From contig QCKB01000006.1 in assembly GCA_003215655.1 (NCBI GenBank), positions 1 through 64,000 on the forward strand: a DNA stretch of 64,000 nucleotides. The letters are read 5' to 3'. Of the stretch, positions 53,098 to 63,221 are shown in pieces; position 1 is the first letter of the stretch, and every line of letters starts with the position of its first letter. The notes under the pieces were generated by a model. It saw only the letters and a program-made list of their open reading frames with translations, did not search any database and was not told where the DNA came from. The translations under genes were made by a program, and so were the position numbers. The stretch is from Prochlorococcus sp. AG-409-J16 (lineage in GTDB: Bacteria; Cyanobacteriota; Cyanobacteriia; PCC-6307; Cyanobiaceae).

Positions 53098-54978
53098 TTA
53101 TATCGAAGAAACAAGATCTTTAGGTAGAACGCTTTCCTCAAGCATCTTCCTAAGATCTTCTCCTTCTATAACTTCCTTTTCCAAGATTCTCTGCGAAATA
53201 GTCTCAAGCAGAGAAAGGTTATGGCGAAGAATTTTCAGCGCATTCTCATGAGCATCATCAACCAAGCTTCTAACTTCCTTATCAATCGCCTGGGCAGTGG
53301 CATCACTAACTACTCTTCTAGGGTTGTTGTTTCCGCCTAAAAATTGACCGCCTCCTTGTTTGTCATAAGCCAAAGGTCCCAATATCTCACTCATTCCATA
53401 TGTACCTACCATTTGTTCAGCTAAGTCAGTAGCTCGCTGGAGATCATTAGCTGCACCAGTCGTAATTTTGCCAAAAACTATTTCTTCCGCAGAGCGTCCA
53501 CCTAAAAGAGTAGCTATCTGTCCCTGGAGATCTTGTTTCGAATTTAAGAAACGTTCCTCTGTAGGAAGTTGCAAGGTATAACCAAGCGCACTCATTCCTC
53601 TAGGCACTATTGAGATCTTTGCAACTTTGCTGCCACCTGGCATCAAATGGCCAACAATTGCATGACCTACTTCATGGAAGGCAACTACTTTTTTCTCATC
53701 TTCTTGTAAAACACGACTCTTCTTCTCAAGACCGGCAACAACACGCTCTATTGCCTCATTTAAATCTTGCTGCTCAACTTGAGTTCGTTTACCTCGTGCT
53801 GCAAGCAAAGCAGCTTCATTAACCATATTTGCAAGATCAGCTCCAGCAAATCCACTTGTAGCCTGAGCAATTTGATCTAGATCTACCTTCTCAGCAAGTT
53901 TGACCTTCTTTACGTATATCTGGAGAATAGTCTTACGGCCTGATAAGTCAGGACGATCAACAAGCACTTGTCTGTCAAATCTTCCTGGGCGTAATAAAGC
54001 CGCATCTAGAACCTCTGGTTGGTTAGTAGCTGCAAGAACTATTACTGGCTTATCTGTAGAAGAAAAACCATCCATTTCAGTTAAAAGCTGATTAAGAGTC
54101 TGCTCACGTTCATCGTTACCCCCAACAACTCCCATTGAACCAGATCTGCTTTTACCAATTGCATCGAGCTCATCAATGAAAATTATGCATGGAGCTTTCT
54201 TTTTAGCCTGTTCAAATAAATCCCTAACTCGCGCAGCACCTGCTCCTACAAAAAGTTCTACAAACTCAGAACCAGAAATAATGAAAAACGGTACTCCAGC
54301 CTCACCAGCTACTGCTTTAGATAGCAATGTTTTTCCTGTGCCGGGAGGACCCACCAAAAGGACTCCCTTAGGAATCCTTGCACCTATATCTGTATATCTT
54401 TGAGGTGTCTTAAGAAAGTCAACTATTTCAGTAAGCTCATCTTTTGCTTCATCAACCCCTGCAACATCATCAAAAGTAACTCTCGACTCTTCATCAGGGA
54501 CATAAACCTTTGCCTTGCTCTTAGTAAAACTCAATGCACCTTGAGCACCCCCTCCACCCATTGACCTCCTTGCAAAAAACTGCAGAACAAGGATAAAAAT
54601 CAGAGGAGGAACAACCCAGCTAAGAATAGTAGTGAAAATATTGGGCTTCTTTGGAGGAGCAGCAGCAAATTCAACTCCTTTGGTTTCCAACCTCTGAGGA
54701 AGGTCCATATCAAAAATTGGAGTTGTTGCAAGTACTGCCGGGGCTCCTTCTTCAGGCTTGGACAACTCGTATCGAATTTGATCTTGAGTTATATATGCGC
54801 GTTTCACATCCCCATCATTGACCTGGTTAATAAAAAGCGAATACGGGACTCTTGGAACCTGCATCCCTTGATTAGGCACAAAGCTACTGATAAGCAGCAA
54901 TACTCCAAACCCAATTAGCAAAAGATTGATCAGACCAAATCTTCGGTTAGGTTGGTTTTCATCCTGACGTATCGCCAT
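53098..54978 (-). CDS. ftsH: ATP-dependent zinc metalloprotease FtsH
   Basis: 626 residues. Two membrane helices ([17 protein letters not shown] and [20 protein letters not shown]) flank the lumenal part. The AAA domain has [20 protein letters not shown] (Walker A), [14 protein letters not shown] (Walker B) and the arginine finger region, and [10 protein letters not shown] is the zinc-binding metalloprotease site. The hexamer degrades damaged D1 and other thylakoid proteins. Several ftsH copies exist in these genomes, so the specific paralog cannot be told here. Confidence 0.97.
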   Translation of the reverse strand: MAIRQDENQPNRRFGLINLLLIGFGVLLLISSFVPNQGMQVPRVPYSLFINQVNDGDVKRAYITQDQIRYELSKPEEGAPAVLATTPIFDMDLPQRLETKGVEFAAAPPKKPNIFTTILSWVVPPLIFILVLQFFARRSMGGGGAQGALSFTKSKAKVYVPDEESRVTFDDVAGVDEAKDELTEIVDFLKTPQRYTDIGARIPKGVLLVGPPGTGKTLLSKAVAGEAGVPFFIISGSEFVELFVGAGAARVRDLFEQAKKKAPCIIFIDELDAIGKSRSGSMGVVGGNDEREQTLNQLLTEMDGFSSTDKPVIVLAATNQPEVLDAALLRPGRFDRQVLVDRPDLSGRKTILQIYVKKVKLAEKVDLDQIAQATSGFAGADLANMVNEAALLAARGKRTQVEQQDLNEAIERVVAGLEKKSRVLQEDEKKVVAFHEVGHAIVGHLMPGGSKVAKISIVPRGMSALGYTLQLPTEERFLNSKQDLQGQIATLLGGRSAEEIVFGKITTGAANDLQRATDLAEQMVGTYGMSEILGPLAYDKQGGGQFLGGNNNPRRVVSDATAQAIDKEVRSLVDDAHENALKILRHNLSLLETISQRILEKEVIEGEDLRKMLEESVLPKDLVSSI

Positions 54979-55200
54979 GGGAGCAAAAACTTAATTGGCA
55001 ACAAGCTAGAGCGCAATATCTCCAAGCGTTTCCAAAAACTGGTGTGAGAACCGAACGTAAAGAAATCTTGAATCAAGAAAAACAAAGAACCACCAGGGCA
55101 ATTCACTTATTGAAATCAAATAATAAGAAAATAAAAAAACCTACCTAGACCCTTCAAAACAACTATCTCCTTTAATTATTTGAGCGCCTGCTGGAAAAAT

Positions 55201-56313
55201 CTAAGGAGGGGGGGCAAACACATCGCAAGGTAGCGAGCCTATTGCTAGCAAATCCATTCCTATTGTCTTAAAGGAAAGGTCATTGAGCACCAAAGCTGCA
55301 TCCATAGAGCTAATACCAATTTCTGCCAATGGTGTTCGTGCTGAAATTCCTCCCAATATCTTTGGAGCCATAACAACTGCTAGCTCTTGAACACAACCTT
55401 GCTTTATAGCTGCTGTAGCTAGTGAAGGGCCACACTCCCAAAGGATCCGATTACATCCTTTTTTTGCAAGTGCATTCATAAGATCAAGAGGCTCACATGC
55501 GTCCAAAGGAAGTCTTTCAACACTTTTTGGTATTTGGGAATTACGTCCTTTATCAAATTCAGGACCATGTGCAATAAGCGTTTGTGCAGCAGCTAAATCC
55601 CAAAGCTTTGCCTCCTTTGGCAAATCCATACTCCTAGTAAGGACTACTCTGATTGGCTCGCATTCACTATTCCCGCGACTTGTCAACAAAGGATTATCTG
55701 TTCTTAAAGTCCCCCCTCCAATAACCACCGCATCACAGTTCCCACGTAGTTGATGCACCCAATCTCGAGATTGATCACTACTAATCCATTTACTCTCTCC
55801 ATTCTTTAGTGCTGTTCTTCCATCAAGACTCATTGCCCATTTCAATATTCCCCATGGGCGGCCATAACGAACTCTATGCAAAAATGATCTATTTTGATGC
55901 GCCGCTTCCGCGGCTAACACACCTGTAATTACTTCAATCCCAGCTTCTCTTAATTTGGCAACACCAGAACCAGCAACCCGAGGATCTGGATCATTAATAG
56001 CAATTACTACTCTAATTATTTCTGCTGCCAAAATCGCCTCAGTACATGGAGGAGTTAGGCCCTTATGACAACAGGGCTCAAGAGTAACTATTAATGTTCC
56101 ACCTATAGATTTTTCCTTGGCTTGTCTAAGAGCCAAGACTTCTGCATGTGGCTCGCCAGCTCGAGAATGAAAGCCTTCTCCAACCAAAGAGCCTTGCTTA
56201 TCAAGTACTACAGCACCAACCATTGGATTCGGGCTGGTATTCCCATCTGCAAGAGATGCCAATTGCAATGCTCTTAGCATCCAATACCGATCTGATAAAT
56301 CAAAGGTTTTCAT
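55201..56313 (-). CDS. ribD: Bifunctional riboflavin biosynthesis deaminase/reductase
   Basis: 370 residues from ATG 56313, whose A overlaps the previous stop (TAATG). The deaminase domain has GEPHAEVLALRQA (HAE) and LEPCCHKGLTPPCTEAIL (zinc cysteines), at about 45-95. The reductase domain starts near 150 with RPWGILKWAMSLDGRTALKN and includes ILWECGPSLATAAI. It does steps two and three of riboflavin synthesis. Coupled to the DUF3122 gene. Confidence 0.96.
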   Translation of the reverse strand: MKTFDLSDRYWMLRALQLASLADGNTSPNPMVGAVVLDKQGSLVGEGFHSRAGEPHAEVLALRQAKEKSIGGTLIVTLEPCCHKGLTPPCTEAILAAEIIRVVIAINDPDPRVAGSGVAKLREAGIEVITGVLAAEAAHQNRSFLHRVRYGRPWGILKWAMSLDGRTALKNGESKWISSDQSRDWVHQLRGNCDAVVIGGGTLRTDNPLLTSRGNSECEPIRVVLTRSMDLPKEAKLWDLAAAQTLIAHGPEFDKGRNSQIPKSVERLPLDACEPLDLMNALAKKGCNRILWECGPSLATAAIKQGCVQELAVVMAPKILGGISARTPLAEIGISSMDAALVLNDLSFKTIGMDLLAIGSLPCDVFAPPP

Positions 56314-56825
56314 TAAGTAGAAAAGTTTTCCAGCAAATAGCGCCACTCACCAACCAAATATGGCGGTATAGGCAGCTCAGTAAAGGCTCCTTTCAAATGA
56401 AGTCTTAATGGACGATTTTTAGTCAAATCTTCTAGTAAAGGCATTAGATCAAATTCAGCCGCTGCTTGACGAGGATCCATAGCCAATTTTGGATTTAAAA
56501 GGGTCAAATCATCAAGCTTCCAGTGCCGACGCCCAGAGTCGACTTGTAATTGAGTGGGATGATCCAACCGAACTCTCCCAGGAAAGCCAACTATTCTCAA
56601 AACCAAATCTCTAACTTGATCATCCTTTCTATAAACAACCAACTGCCAACTTTGATAATCCAAATCTCTAACACTCTCCAAACTCCTTTCTAAAGGCTTT
56701 GCATCATTGATTTCATTAACTAGTAGTTCTGCATACGTTGGCAATGCGTTCATCAACAATAGAAGAGCTAATGTCAAAAAAACAAAAAGGTTCTTATTAC
56801 TATTCATAGGATTAATGAAAAACAT
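56313..56825 (-). CDS. DUF3122 family secreted protein
   Basis: 170 residues. Signal peptide (LFVFLTLALLLLMNALPTYA, about 13-32) then the DUF3122 domain with DYQSWQLVVYRKDDQVRDLV, LRIVGFPGRVRLDHPTQLQV and EFDLMPLLEDLTKNRPLRLHL. A cyanobacterial family of unknown function, predicted outside the cytoplasm. It overlaps the ribD start by one base. Confidence 0.88.
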   Translation of the reverse strand: MFFINPMNSNKNLFVFLTLALLLLMNALPTYAELLVNEINDAKPLERSLESVRDLDYQSWQLVVYRKDDQVRDLVLRIVGFPGRVRLDHPTQLQVDSGRRHWKLDDLTLLNPKLAMDPRQAAAEFDLMPLLEDLTKNRPLRLHLKGAFTELPIPPYLVGEWRYLLENFST

Positions 56826-56941
56826 CGATTTACAAGGAATTTTCTAAAGACAAGATCCCTTTGCGAGTTCTTTACAAGCTTTAGAATGCTTTCTTACAAA
56901 CCTTTGAAAAGTCATTTTTGTAGGTTTCAATTTTAAAAGCC

Positions 56942-57211
56942 TTAGCCCTCTGAAGGCTGCTCTGCATCAATCAATGCGTCGATAGTTACAGCAGAACGGA
57001 CCAATGATTGATATCTCTTCAGTATCCTTCTATTTCTATCAAGCCACCTAGCAGGGTCCTGAGGTTTTTGGAGAGTTGAACTTTGTTCTATTTCTGGTGT
57101 TTCTGCATCCAACAAATCCAAGTCACCTTGCTGATTAATAAAGGCCACAACAAGCTGATGAAGTCTATTACGACGATCATCCAAGAAAGAATCTGACTTT
57201 TTAGTTTGCAT
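56942..57211 (-). CDS. Hypothetical cyanobacterial protein, 89 aa
   Basis: 89 residues, helical and charged: RRNRLHQLVVAFINQQGDL, then a flexible stretch, and RWLDRNRRILKRYQSLVRSA near the end. No known domain. It is the first gene of the minus-strand group leading to ribD, and diverges from cobL with about 65 bases between. Confidence 0.65.
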   Translation of the reverse strand: MQTKKSDSFLDDRRNRLHQLVVAFINQQGDLDLLDAETPEIEQSSTLQKPQDPARWLDRNRRILKRYQSLVRSAVTIDALIDAEQPSEG

Positions 57212-57276
57212 GTTTCATTTTAAAAACAGGTCTATCCAATCAAGTAAATAACCTTCCAGACAAGTCTCAAAAAAAT

Positions 57277-58584
57277 ATGGCCTCAGAATCCCCTATAAAC
57301 CATCCCCCTATCCAGGTAATAGGAACAGATGCTGCTGGCATAGGAAAACTTTCGCCTCACATGCAAAATCTTTTACTTGAGGCAGAAGTAATTGCAGGTC
57401 CTAAAAGGCTTTTAGAACAAATCCCAATTTGGTGGGAAAGACATACCCAAAAAAAGGCCTTACCGAAACTTATTTCAAGTGACCAAGTAAATGAGCTCCT
57501 CGGATATTTACGGCAAAAAAATAACCACGCAATCATTTTGGCAAGTGGAGACGCCTTATGGTTCGGAATTGGCAGACTGCTATTAGAAAATTTCCCTAGA
57601 GACCTTCTTGAGTTTCATCCAGCTCCTTCTTCACTCCAAATTGCATTCGCTCGTCTTGGCCGACCTTGGCAAGATGCAACCTGGATAAGTCTTCATGGCA
57701 GAGACCCATCACCTCTCGCAAAAAAATTACAACAACATCCAAGTGCTCTTGCAGTTCTTACAGATCCAGTAGGTGGAAGTGTAGAAGTAGTTCGAAAAAT
57801 AATTAAAGCCTCTGGATTAGAGGATGCTTATTCAGTTTGGCTATTTGAACAACTAGGTCACCCCGACGAAAGGATTAGTCAAATAAGACCTAACCATCCA
57901 CTCCCACCAGATATAAATCAACTAAATCTTCTAATCCTGCTAAGGAAAGAACCAGAAACGAATCTAAATCCGAACTCAACTCTCATTGGTTTAGAAGATG
58001 GGATTTTTCTTCAAAACAAAGATCGACCAGGACTAATGACAAAAAGAGAAGTTCGGGTTCAACTTCTTGCAGATTTAGAACTTCCAGAAGAAGGCGTTCT
58101 TTGGGATATTGGTGCTGGTGTAGGAAGCGTAGGGCTTGAAGCCTTGCGTTTAAGGCCGAAACTGAAATTAATGGCTGTTGAGAAAAGGGGCGGAGGAGAA
58201 GCTGTAATCAAGAAAAATGCTGCCCGCCTAAACGTTATTCCTTCAGCAATCTTTGAACAAGATGCTCTTGCTCTTCTCGAGAGCTCTCAGTTACCAAAAT
58301 CCCTAGTCCAGCCAGATCGAGTATTACTTGGAGGCGGTGGAAGTCAGCGTACTGATCTATTAAAAGCTGTTCTTAAAAGGCTCAAGCCAAATGCAGTTAT
58401 TGTTATTCCTCTTGCAACCGTAGAAGCTTTAACTGAGCTTAAGCCTCTAATAGAAAATTCTGGATTAATCATTAGTGTTACCCAACACCAATCATGGAGA
58501 GGGCTGCCTCTTAGTGATGGAACGCGTTGGTCACCTATGAATCCTGTAATTATCCTAAAAGGAAAATACAAACAGAGAAATTGA
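57277..58584 (+). CDS. cobL: Bifunctional precorrin-6Y methylase CobL (CbiE-CbiT)
   Basis: 435 residues. The CbiE domain (about 10-210) has IQVIGTDAAGIGKLSPHMQN and AIILASGDALWFGIGRLLLE. The CbiT domain (about 240-430) has GVLWDIGAGVGSVGLEALRL (SAM site) and RVLLGGGGSQRTDLLKAVLK. Together they methylate at C-5 and C-15 and decarboxylate precorrin-6B in B12 synthesis, linking with cobQ in this window. It ends in a lysine-rich tail. Confidence 0.95.
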   Translation: MASESPINHPPIQVIGTDAAGIGKLSPHMQNLLLEAEVIAGPKRLLEQIPIWWERHTQKKALPKLISSDQVNELLGYLRQKNNHAIILASGDALWFGIGRLLLENFPRDLLEFHPAPSSLQIAFARLGRPWQDATWISLHGRDPSPLAKKLQQHPSALAVLTDPVGGSVEVVRKIIKASGLEDAYSVWLFEQLGHPDERISQIRPNHPLPPDINQLNLLILLRKEPETNLNPNSTLIGLEDGIFLQNKDRPGLMTKREVRVQLLADLELPEEGVLWDIGAGVGSVGLEALRLRPKLKLMAVEKRGGGEAVIKKNAARLNVIPSAIFEQDALALLESSQLPKSLVQPDRVLLGGGGSQRTDLLKAVLKRLKPNAVIVIPLATVEALTELKPLIENSGLIISVTQHQSWRGLPLSDGTRWSPMNPVIILKGKYKQRN

Positions 58585-58628
58585 TTTTTAGAAATTTTGT
58601 TTAAAAATTAGAGCCTAAATATCTATAT

Positions 58629-59564
58629 CTATTGCCTCTCTGGCTTTGCTACATGAGGCAAACCCCAACCTAATTTATTTCGAAGTACCTGAAAGAATTC
58701 ATGATCAACCAACCTCACGAATCTTACAGGGTGCTCACTTCTTCGAATTAACACTCGATCTTCTGGCCATACATAACATCCAGCACATCCATCAACAACC
58801 ATCATCAACCTTTCAGGAGTAGCAGGGAAAACAGTTACAGGCTCTTGATCACTAAAAACCAAAGCCCTTGAAGCCAAAGAATGAGGAGCAATTGGTGCAA
58901 GCTGCAAAACAGGGCAATCAGGAGTTATTACGGGGCCACCTGCACTAAGCGCATAAGCAGTTGACCCAGTAGGAGTTGACAAGATGACACCGTCAGCCGA
59001 TATATCAACTGGGGCATGACGTCCAATAGCTATTTCAAAATGGCACATGCTTGTAAGTGGCTCACGATGTAATGCCATTTCATTTAGAGAGAGAGCTTCC
59101 CATCTACGCTGATCGCCTCGCATAACGCTCACCACAAGGCAAGAGCGTTCCTCAATTGTCCACTTCTTGGTCAAAACCTGCTCAATAACGCGCTCAAGGT
59201 CTGCCAGATATGCCTCTGCCAAGAATCCAAGATGACCTGTATTGATAGTGAGAATAGGAACTTCCACAGGGGCTGTTTGTCTTGCCGCTGAAAGAACAGT
59301 GCCGTCTCCTCCTAGAACTATCGCCAGTGCCATAGAAGAATCAAATCCATCGGGCACACATGCGTTGTAGCCAAGCATGCGCATGTGCTGATCTGGATTA
59401 GCAAATCCAACCATGCCTCCGGAGCTACTTGTTCGAACAACTTCATGACCAGCTTTCTCAAGCTTGTCTTGAATAGTTAAAGCTGTCTGAACTGCTAGCT
59501 CCTTACCGTCATTAACTATCAGTCCTACGCGACGAGTCACTATCGCGTTAGACAAAGAACTCAT
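58629..59564 (-). CDS. ppnK: NAD kinase
   Basis: 311 residues. [19 protein letters not shown] (GGDG motif), [20 protein letters not shown], and [20 protein letters not shown] (substrate and metal loop) identify it. It phosphorylates NAD to NADP, complementing the pnt transhydrogenase. Picocyanobacteria carry more than one such gene, so this may be one of two. Confidence 0.96.
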   Translation of the reverse strand: MSSLSNAIVTRRVGLIVNDGKELAVQTALTIQDKLEKAGHEVVRTSSSGGMVGFANPDQHMRMLGYNACVPDGFDSSMALAIVLGGDGTVLSAARQTAPVEVPILTINTGHLGFLAEAYLADLERVIEQVLTKKWTIEERSCLVVSVMRGDQRRWEALSLNEMALHREPLTSMCHFEIAIGRHAPVDISADGVILSTPTGSTAYALSAGGPVITPDCPVLQLAPIAPHSLASRALVFSDQEPVTVFPATPERLMMVVDGCAGCYVWPEDRVLIRRSEHPVRFVRLVDHEFFQVLRNKLGWGLPHVAKPERQ

Positions 59565-59636
59565 TTACTTTAATAAAGTTTTAGTGAAATCAGCTAAAAA
59601 CTTATCAAGCTCCCCTCCTAAAAAAACAACCTTTCC

Positions 59637-60644
59637 CTAAAACTGCTCTAAAAAACGTAAATCGCTTGTATAAAGCCTTCTTATGTCATCAATTCCATGT
59701 CGAACCATACAAAAACGTTCTACTCCTAAACCCGCCGCAAAGCCTGACCACCGATCAGGATCAAGATTCAAACCTTCCAAGACTGCTGGATCAACCATTC
59801 CACATCCCATAACCTCCAACCAACGACCTCGCCATTGAACATCTACTTCAACAGAAGGTTCTGTAAAAGGGAAATAACTTGCTCTAAAACGCACTGGAAG
59901 ATCCCCAAAAAATGCTTTTAAAAAAGCCATAACAGTTCCTCTCAAGTGACTAAAATCCAATCCCTCATCAATTGCAAGAACTTCAACCTGATGAAACACA
60001 GGTGAATGGGTAGCATCTACTGCATCGCGTCTATAAACCCTCCCAGGAGCAACTATTCTCACAGGAGGAGGATTTTCTTCTAGATAACGTATTTGAACAG
60101 GAGATGTATGCGTTCTAAGCAGTAAATTACCTTCTAAATAAAAGGTATCTTGCATATCTCTTGCGGGATGATCTTCGGGAATATTTAGAGCTGAAAAATT
60201 ATAATGATCAGTCTCAATCTCAGGGCCTTCAGCTACTGCATAACCTAATCCACAAAAAAGATCGACAATATGCTCCTTAGTAGTAATTAAAGGGTGTCTA
60301 TGACCAGAAGGTATTCCAATCGGAGGTGTAGTTACATCAATGGTCTCAGCTTCTAAAAGATCTGCTAAAGCCTCAGATTTGACTGTTTGCAACCTCTCCT
60401 CTAAAAGCTTTTGGAACTGGTCCTTAAGCAAATTCGCACGTTGTCCAACTAAAGGTCTTTCATTACCTGGAAGTTTGCCCATCGCACCAAGTACTGCTGA
60501 AAGTCTGCCCTTTTTCCCAAGCAAATTGACTCGCAATTTTTCAAGGGCTTCAGTCTCAGTTGCAGACTCAATTTCACGAGCAACATCAGACTCAAGGAGT
60601 TCAAGCTGATCGATCAGCTCTTTTAATGAAATAACTTCTCTCAC
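59637..60644 (-). CDS. pheS: Phenylalanyl-tRNA synthetase alpha chain
   Basis: 335 residues. N-terminal helical coiled coil, then class II catalytic domain with [59 protein letters not shown] and [20 protein letters not shown] (motif 3). It forms a heterotetramer with PheT. Divergent from surE, start ATG at 60644. Confidence 0.97.
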   Translation of the reverse strand: MREVISLKELIDQLELLESDVAREIESATETEALEKLRVNLLGKKGRLSAVLGAMGKLPGNERPLVGQRANLLKDQFQKLLEERLQTVKSEALADLLEAETIDVTTPPIGIPSGHRHPLITTKEHIVDLFCGLGYAVAEGPEIETDHYNFSALNIPEDHPARDMQDTFYLEGNLLLRTHTSPVQIRYLEENPPPVRIVAPGRVYRRDAVDATHSPVFHQVEVLAIDEGLDFSHLRGTVMAFLKAFFGDLPVRFRASYFPFTEPSVEVDVQWRGRWLEVMGCGMVDPAVLEGLNLDPDRWSGFAAGLGVERFCMVRHGIDDIRRLYTSDLRFLEQF

Positions 60645-60715
60645 AGAAATTTGACCTGAAGTAAAGACTTTAGGCAGCGATGGCGACTAAGTTCCTCTGA
60701 GTGTTTCTCGTCACA

Positions 60716-61525
60716 ATGCCTCCGCTGCGGATTTTGATCAGCAATGACGATGGGGTTTTTGCTGAGGGCACTAGAAGTCTCGCCGCTGCTGCAGCAAAAC
60801 ATGGACATCAAGTGACAGTGGTGTGTCCTGATCAAGAAAGATCTGCAACTGGCCATGGGTTAACACTACAAGCGCCTATAAGGGTCGAAAGAGCTGACGA
60901 GCTATTTGCGGAAGGAGTTACTGCTTGGGGCTGCAGTGGCACCCCTGCAGACTGCATCAAGCTTGCGCTTTTTGAATTGCTCCCGGATAGACCTCATCTG
61001 GTTCTATCAGGAATAAACCATGGTCCAAACCTTGGTACAGATGTCTTTTGTTCAGGGACTGTTGCAGCTGCACTGGAAGGAGCATTAGAAGGATTACCTT
61101 CACTAGCAGTAAGTATTACTTGTTTCCAATGGCGAGATTTCAAATTCGCGAGTGAACTAGCAATGAACGTCGCTGAAAGCGCTTTGAAGAAAGAATGGCC
61201 AGAAAGTCTTCTCTTAAATCTCAACATTCCACCCTGCGAGCCCAAAGAGATGGCTCCATTACGATGGACCAGACTTTCTATAAGACATTACGAAGAGCAA
61301 TTCAGCAAAAGGAAAGATCCTCGAGGGAACACTTATTTCTGGCTCGCAGGTGAAGCTGTTAAGGACCTTGAATCTGTAGGTGATGGTCCTCTTAACTGGC
61401 CTAGTGATGTAGCACAAATAGACAAAAATGGTCCTTCAATAACACCAATCCAACCTGACTTATTTTGGCGAAGAGGGATTTCAAAACTCCCTCAAATAGA
61501 AATTGGAGGTCAACTTGTTCTGTAA
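60716..61525 (+). CDS. surE: 5'/3'-nucleotidase SurE
   Basis: 269 residues from ATG 60716 ([20 protein letters not shown]), since an ATG-less earlier extension to 60701 adds only five residues. ISNDDGV holds the metal aspartates, and [20 protein letters not shown] holds the asparagine and following metal residue. It is a phosphatase on nucleoside monophosphates. It converges on the DUF3611 gene with 16 bases overlap. Confidence 0.96.
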   Translation: MPPLRILISNDDGVFAEGTRSLAAAAAKHGHQVTVVCPDQERSATGHGLTLQAPIRVERADELFAEGVTAWGCSGTPADCIKLALFELLPDRPHLVLSGINHGPNLGTDVFCSGTVAAALEGALEGLPSLAVSITCFQWRDFKFASELAMNVAESALKKEWPESLLLNLNIPPCEPKEMAPLRWTRLSIRHYEEQFSKRKDPRGNTYFWLAGEAVKDLESVGDGPLNWPSDVAQIDKNGPSITPIQPDLFWRRGISKLPQIEIGGQLVL

Positions 61526-62106
61526 ATACGTTGAAGTAGCCATAGCGAAAAAATCAGCCCTAATAAATGCGCAAAAAGGACTTGAGTATTGCTTAAAACT
61601 GAAAGCATCTCTAAAGACGTTATTGGGTAGTTGTCCATAGCGGCTGTCCCTGCACCAATTGATATCCCAGGAGCTTGCATCGATGCCTGCACAAATAAGG
61701 CACCTGCTAAAGATTGATATCCCACAGAAGAAAAAACCAAACCTAATAAATCAATAATCAAGCCTCGCTTTATCAGACGGCTAGTCTCACCCCTTCCTGG
61801 TCTAGGAGAACTCTTTAGAGCCCTCCCAGTGAGCACTATTTGCCAGCCATGCCAAAGGCTATAGAGCAAAAAGAAAAACGAAAGGGTAGTAAGTGAAAGG
61901 CCAGGCCCCAGACCTAAAGCTCTCTCAGAGTTCCTAGCCAAACTGCTCCCTACATTGTTGAAAAGCAACACACCAATAACAACAACACCAAGAGTTGTCT
62001 GAATCCAGAAACGAATCCAGCCCATTCTGCGCATTCCTAACGAAAGCAACTGAAAATCAAGTCGATCAACCATCACGTTTAACCGGCGGTCGTTCAAACT
62101 TGCCAT
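61510..62106 (-). CDS. DUF3611 family membrane protein
   Basis: 198 residues, four hydrophobic segments: [58 protein letters not shown], and [18 protein letters not shown]. The pattern of LLIKRGL and [18 protein letters not shown] is typical of DUF3611, a plant and cyanobacterial thylakoid/envelope family with no settled function. Divergent from ribF. Confidence 0.85.
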   Translation of the reverse strand: MASLNDRRLNVMVDRLDFQLLSLGMRRMGWIRFWIQTTLGVVVIGVLLFNNVGSSLARNSERALGLGPGLSLTTLSFFFLLYSLWHGWQIVLTGRALKSSPRPGRGETSRLIKRGLIIDLLGLVFSSVGYQSLAGALFVQASMQAPGISIGAGTAAMDNYPITSLEMLSVLSNTQVLFAHLLGLIFSLWLLQRIYRTS

Positions 62107-62133
62107 CTAAGCGCACAATTTGCACGCAATCCT

Positions 62134-63078
62134 TTGATTCCCCTTTGCTCCCCTCAGGAAGCACTTACTCCAACTTCACTAGCTCTTGGCAGCTTTGATG
62201 GCCTTCATGCAGGCCATCGTCAAGTAATTGAAGCAGCAGTAAAAAATGCTCCTGGAATAACAACAGTCGTAAGCTTTTGGCCTCATCCAAGAGAAGTCCT
62301 TTATGGAGAAACACGCCTCAGGCTTGATCTTCCCTCTGAAAAGACCTCTCTACTCGCACCACTTGGAATTAAACAACTCGTATTAGTTCCTTTCGATCTG
62401 TTACTAGCAAAACTTGATGCAGAAACGTTCGTAGAAAAAATGCTTATAGGAACTCTTAAAGCTCAACGTATTTCAGTAGGGGAAAACTTTCGCTTTGGAA
62501 AAAATCGACATGGTGACGCTCAAACACTTAAAACAATCGCTAATCATTCAGGTGTTGAGGTTGAAATTCTCCCCATACTCGAAGATCAAGAAGGAAGAAT
62601 GAGCAGCAGTCGAATTCGCTCAGCTTTAGAACATGGTGATGTCGATTCAGCAAAAGCCCTTATGGGTAGGCCTTATTGCTTTGTTGGGAAAGTTGTAAGT
62701 GGTCGAGGTCTTGGTCGAAAAATTGGTTGGCCAACTGCAAATTTAGAAGTAGATGGAAGAAAGTTCCTTCCAAGACTTGGGGTTTACTCAGCATTTGCAT
62801 GGATAAACAACAAAAATGTCCCTATACCTGCAGTAATGAACTTAGGGCCACAGCCAACTGTTGATCCAAAGTCACCTTCAGCTGTGGAAGTTCACTTAAT
62901 TGACCAAGAAATAGACCTGAAAAATAGCGAATTAAAAATAAAGCCTATAAAAAGACTTCGGAGTCAAAAAAGGTTCGAAAATATTGAGGCGCTTATTCTT
63001 CAAATTGAAAAGGATGTGGACTTGGCTCGTTCAAGCTTAAAAAGTCTTGAAGAATACGGAGATCAAGCAATTGGATAA
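62134..63078 (+). CDS. ribF: Bifunctional riboflavin kinase/FAD synthetase
   Basis: 314 residues from TTG 62134. Adenylyltransferase domain with SLALGSFDGLHAGHRQVIEA (HxGH), SVGENFRFGKNRHGDAQTLK, and SSSRIRSALEHGDVDSAKAL. Kinase domain from about 185 with GRKIGWPTANLEVDGRKFLP (GxPTAN) and GVYSAFAWINN. It completes FAD synthesis, complementing ribD. The C-terminus overlaps the small 63063 frame. Confidence 0.96.
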   Translation: MIPLCSPQEALTPTSLALGSFDGLHAGHRQVIEAAVKNAPGITTVVSFWPHPREVLYGETRLRLDLPSEKTSLLAPLGIKQLVLVPFDLLLAKLDAETFVEKMLIGTLKAQRISVGENFRFGKNRHGDAQTLKTIANHSGVEVEILPILEDQEGRMSSSRIRSALEHGDVDSAKALMGRPYCFVGKVVSGRGLGRKIGWPTANLEVDGRKFLPRLGVYSAFAWINNKNVPIPAVMNLGPQPTVDPKSPSAVEVHLIDQEIDLKNSELKIKPIKRLRSQKRFENIEALILQIEKDVDLARSSLKSLEEYGDQAIG

Positions 63079-63152
63079 GCATTTGCCAAGCCCCAGACTA
63101 TGAAGACTCCTATCCCCCCTAATAAAACGATTCCCCAAATCAAAATTTTCAT
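63063..63152 (-). CDS. Small hydrophobic protein, 29 aa
   Basis: ATG 63152 (minus) to TGA at 63063, 29 residues: one membrane helix (KILIWGIVLLGGIGVFIVWG) and a short tail. It overlaps the ribF end by 16 bases. Length and shape are typical of tiny membrane peptides in these genomes. The overlap weakens the call. Confidence 0.4.
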   Translation of the reverse strand: MKILIWGIVLLGGIGVFIVWGLANAYPIA

Positions 63153-63221
63153 AGTGTCCTCAAAACCACTGATCTCCATATATATGGAGGATCCGAATGT
63201 GCCAAAACTGACATTCAATCA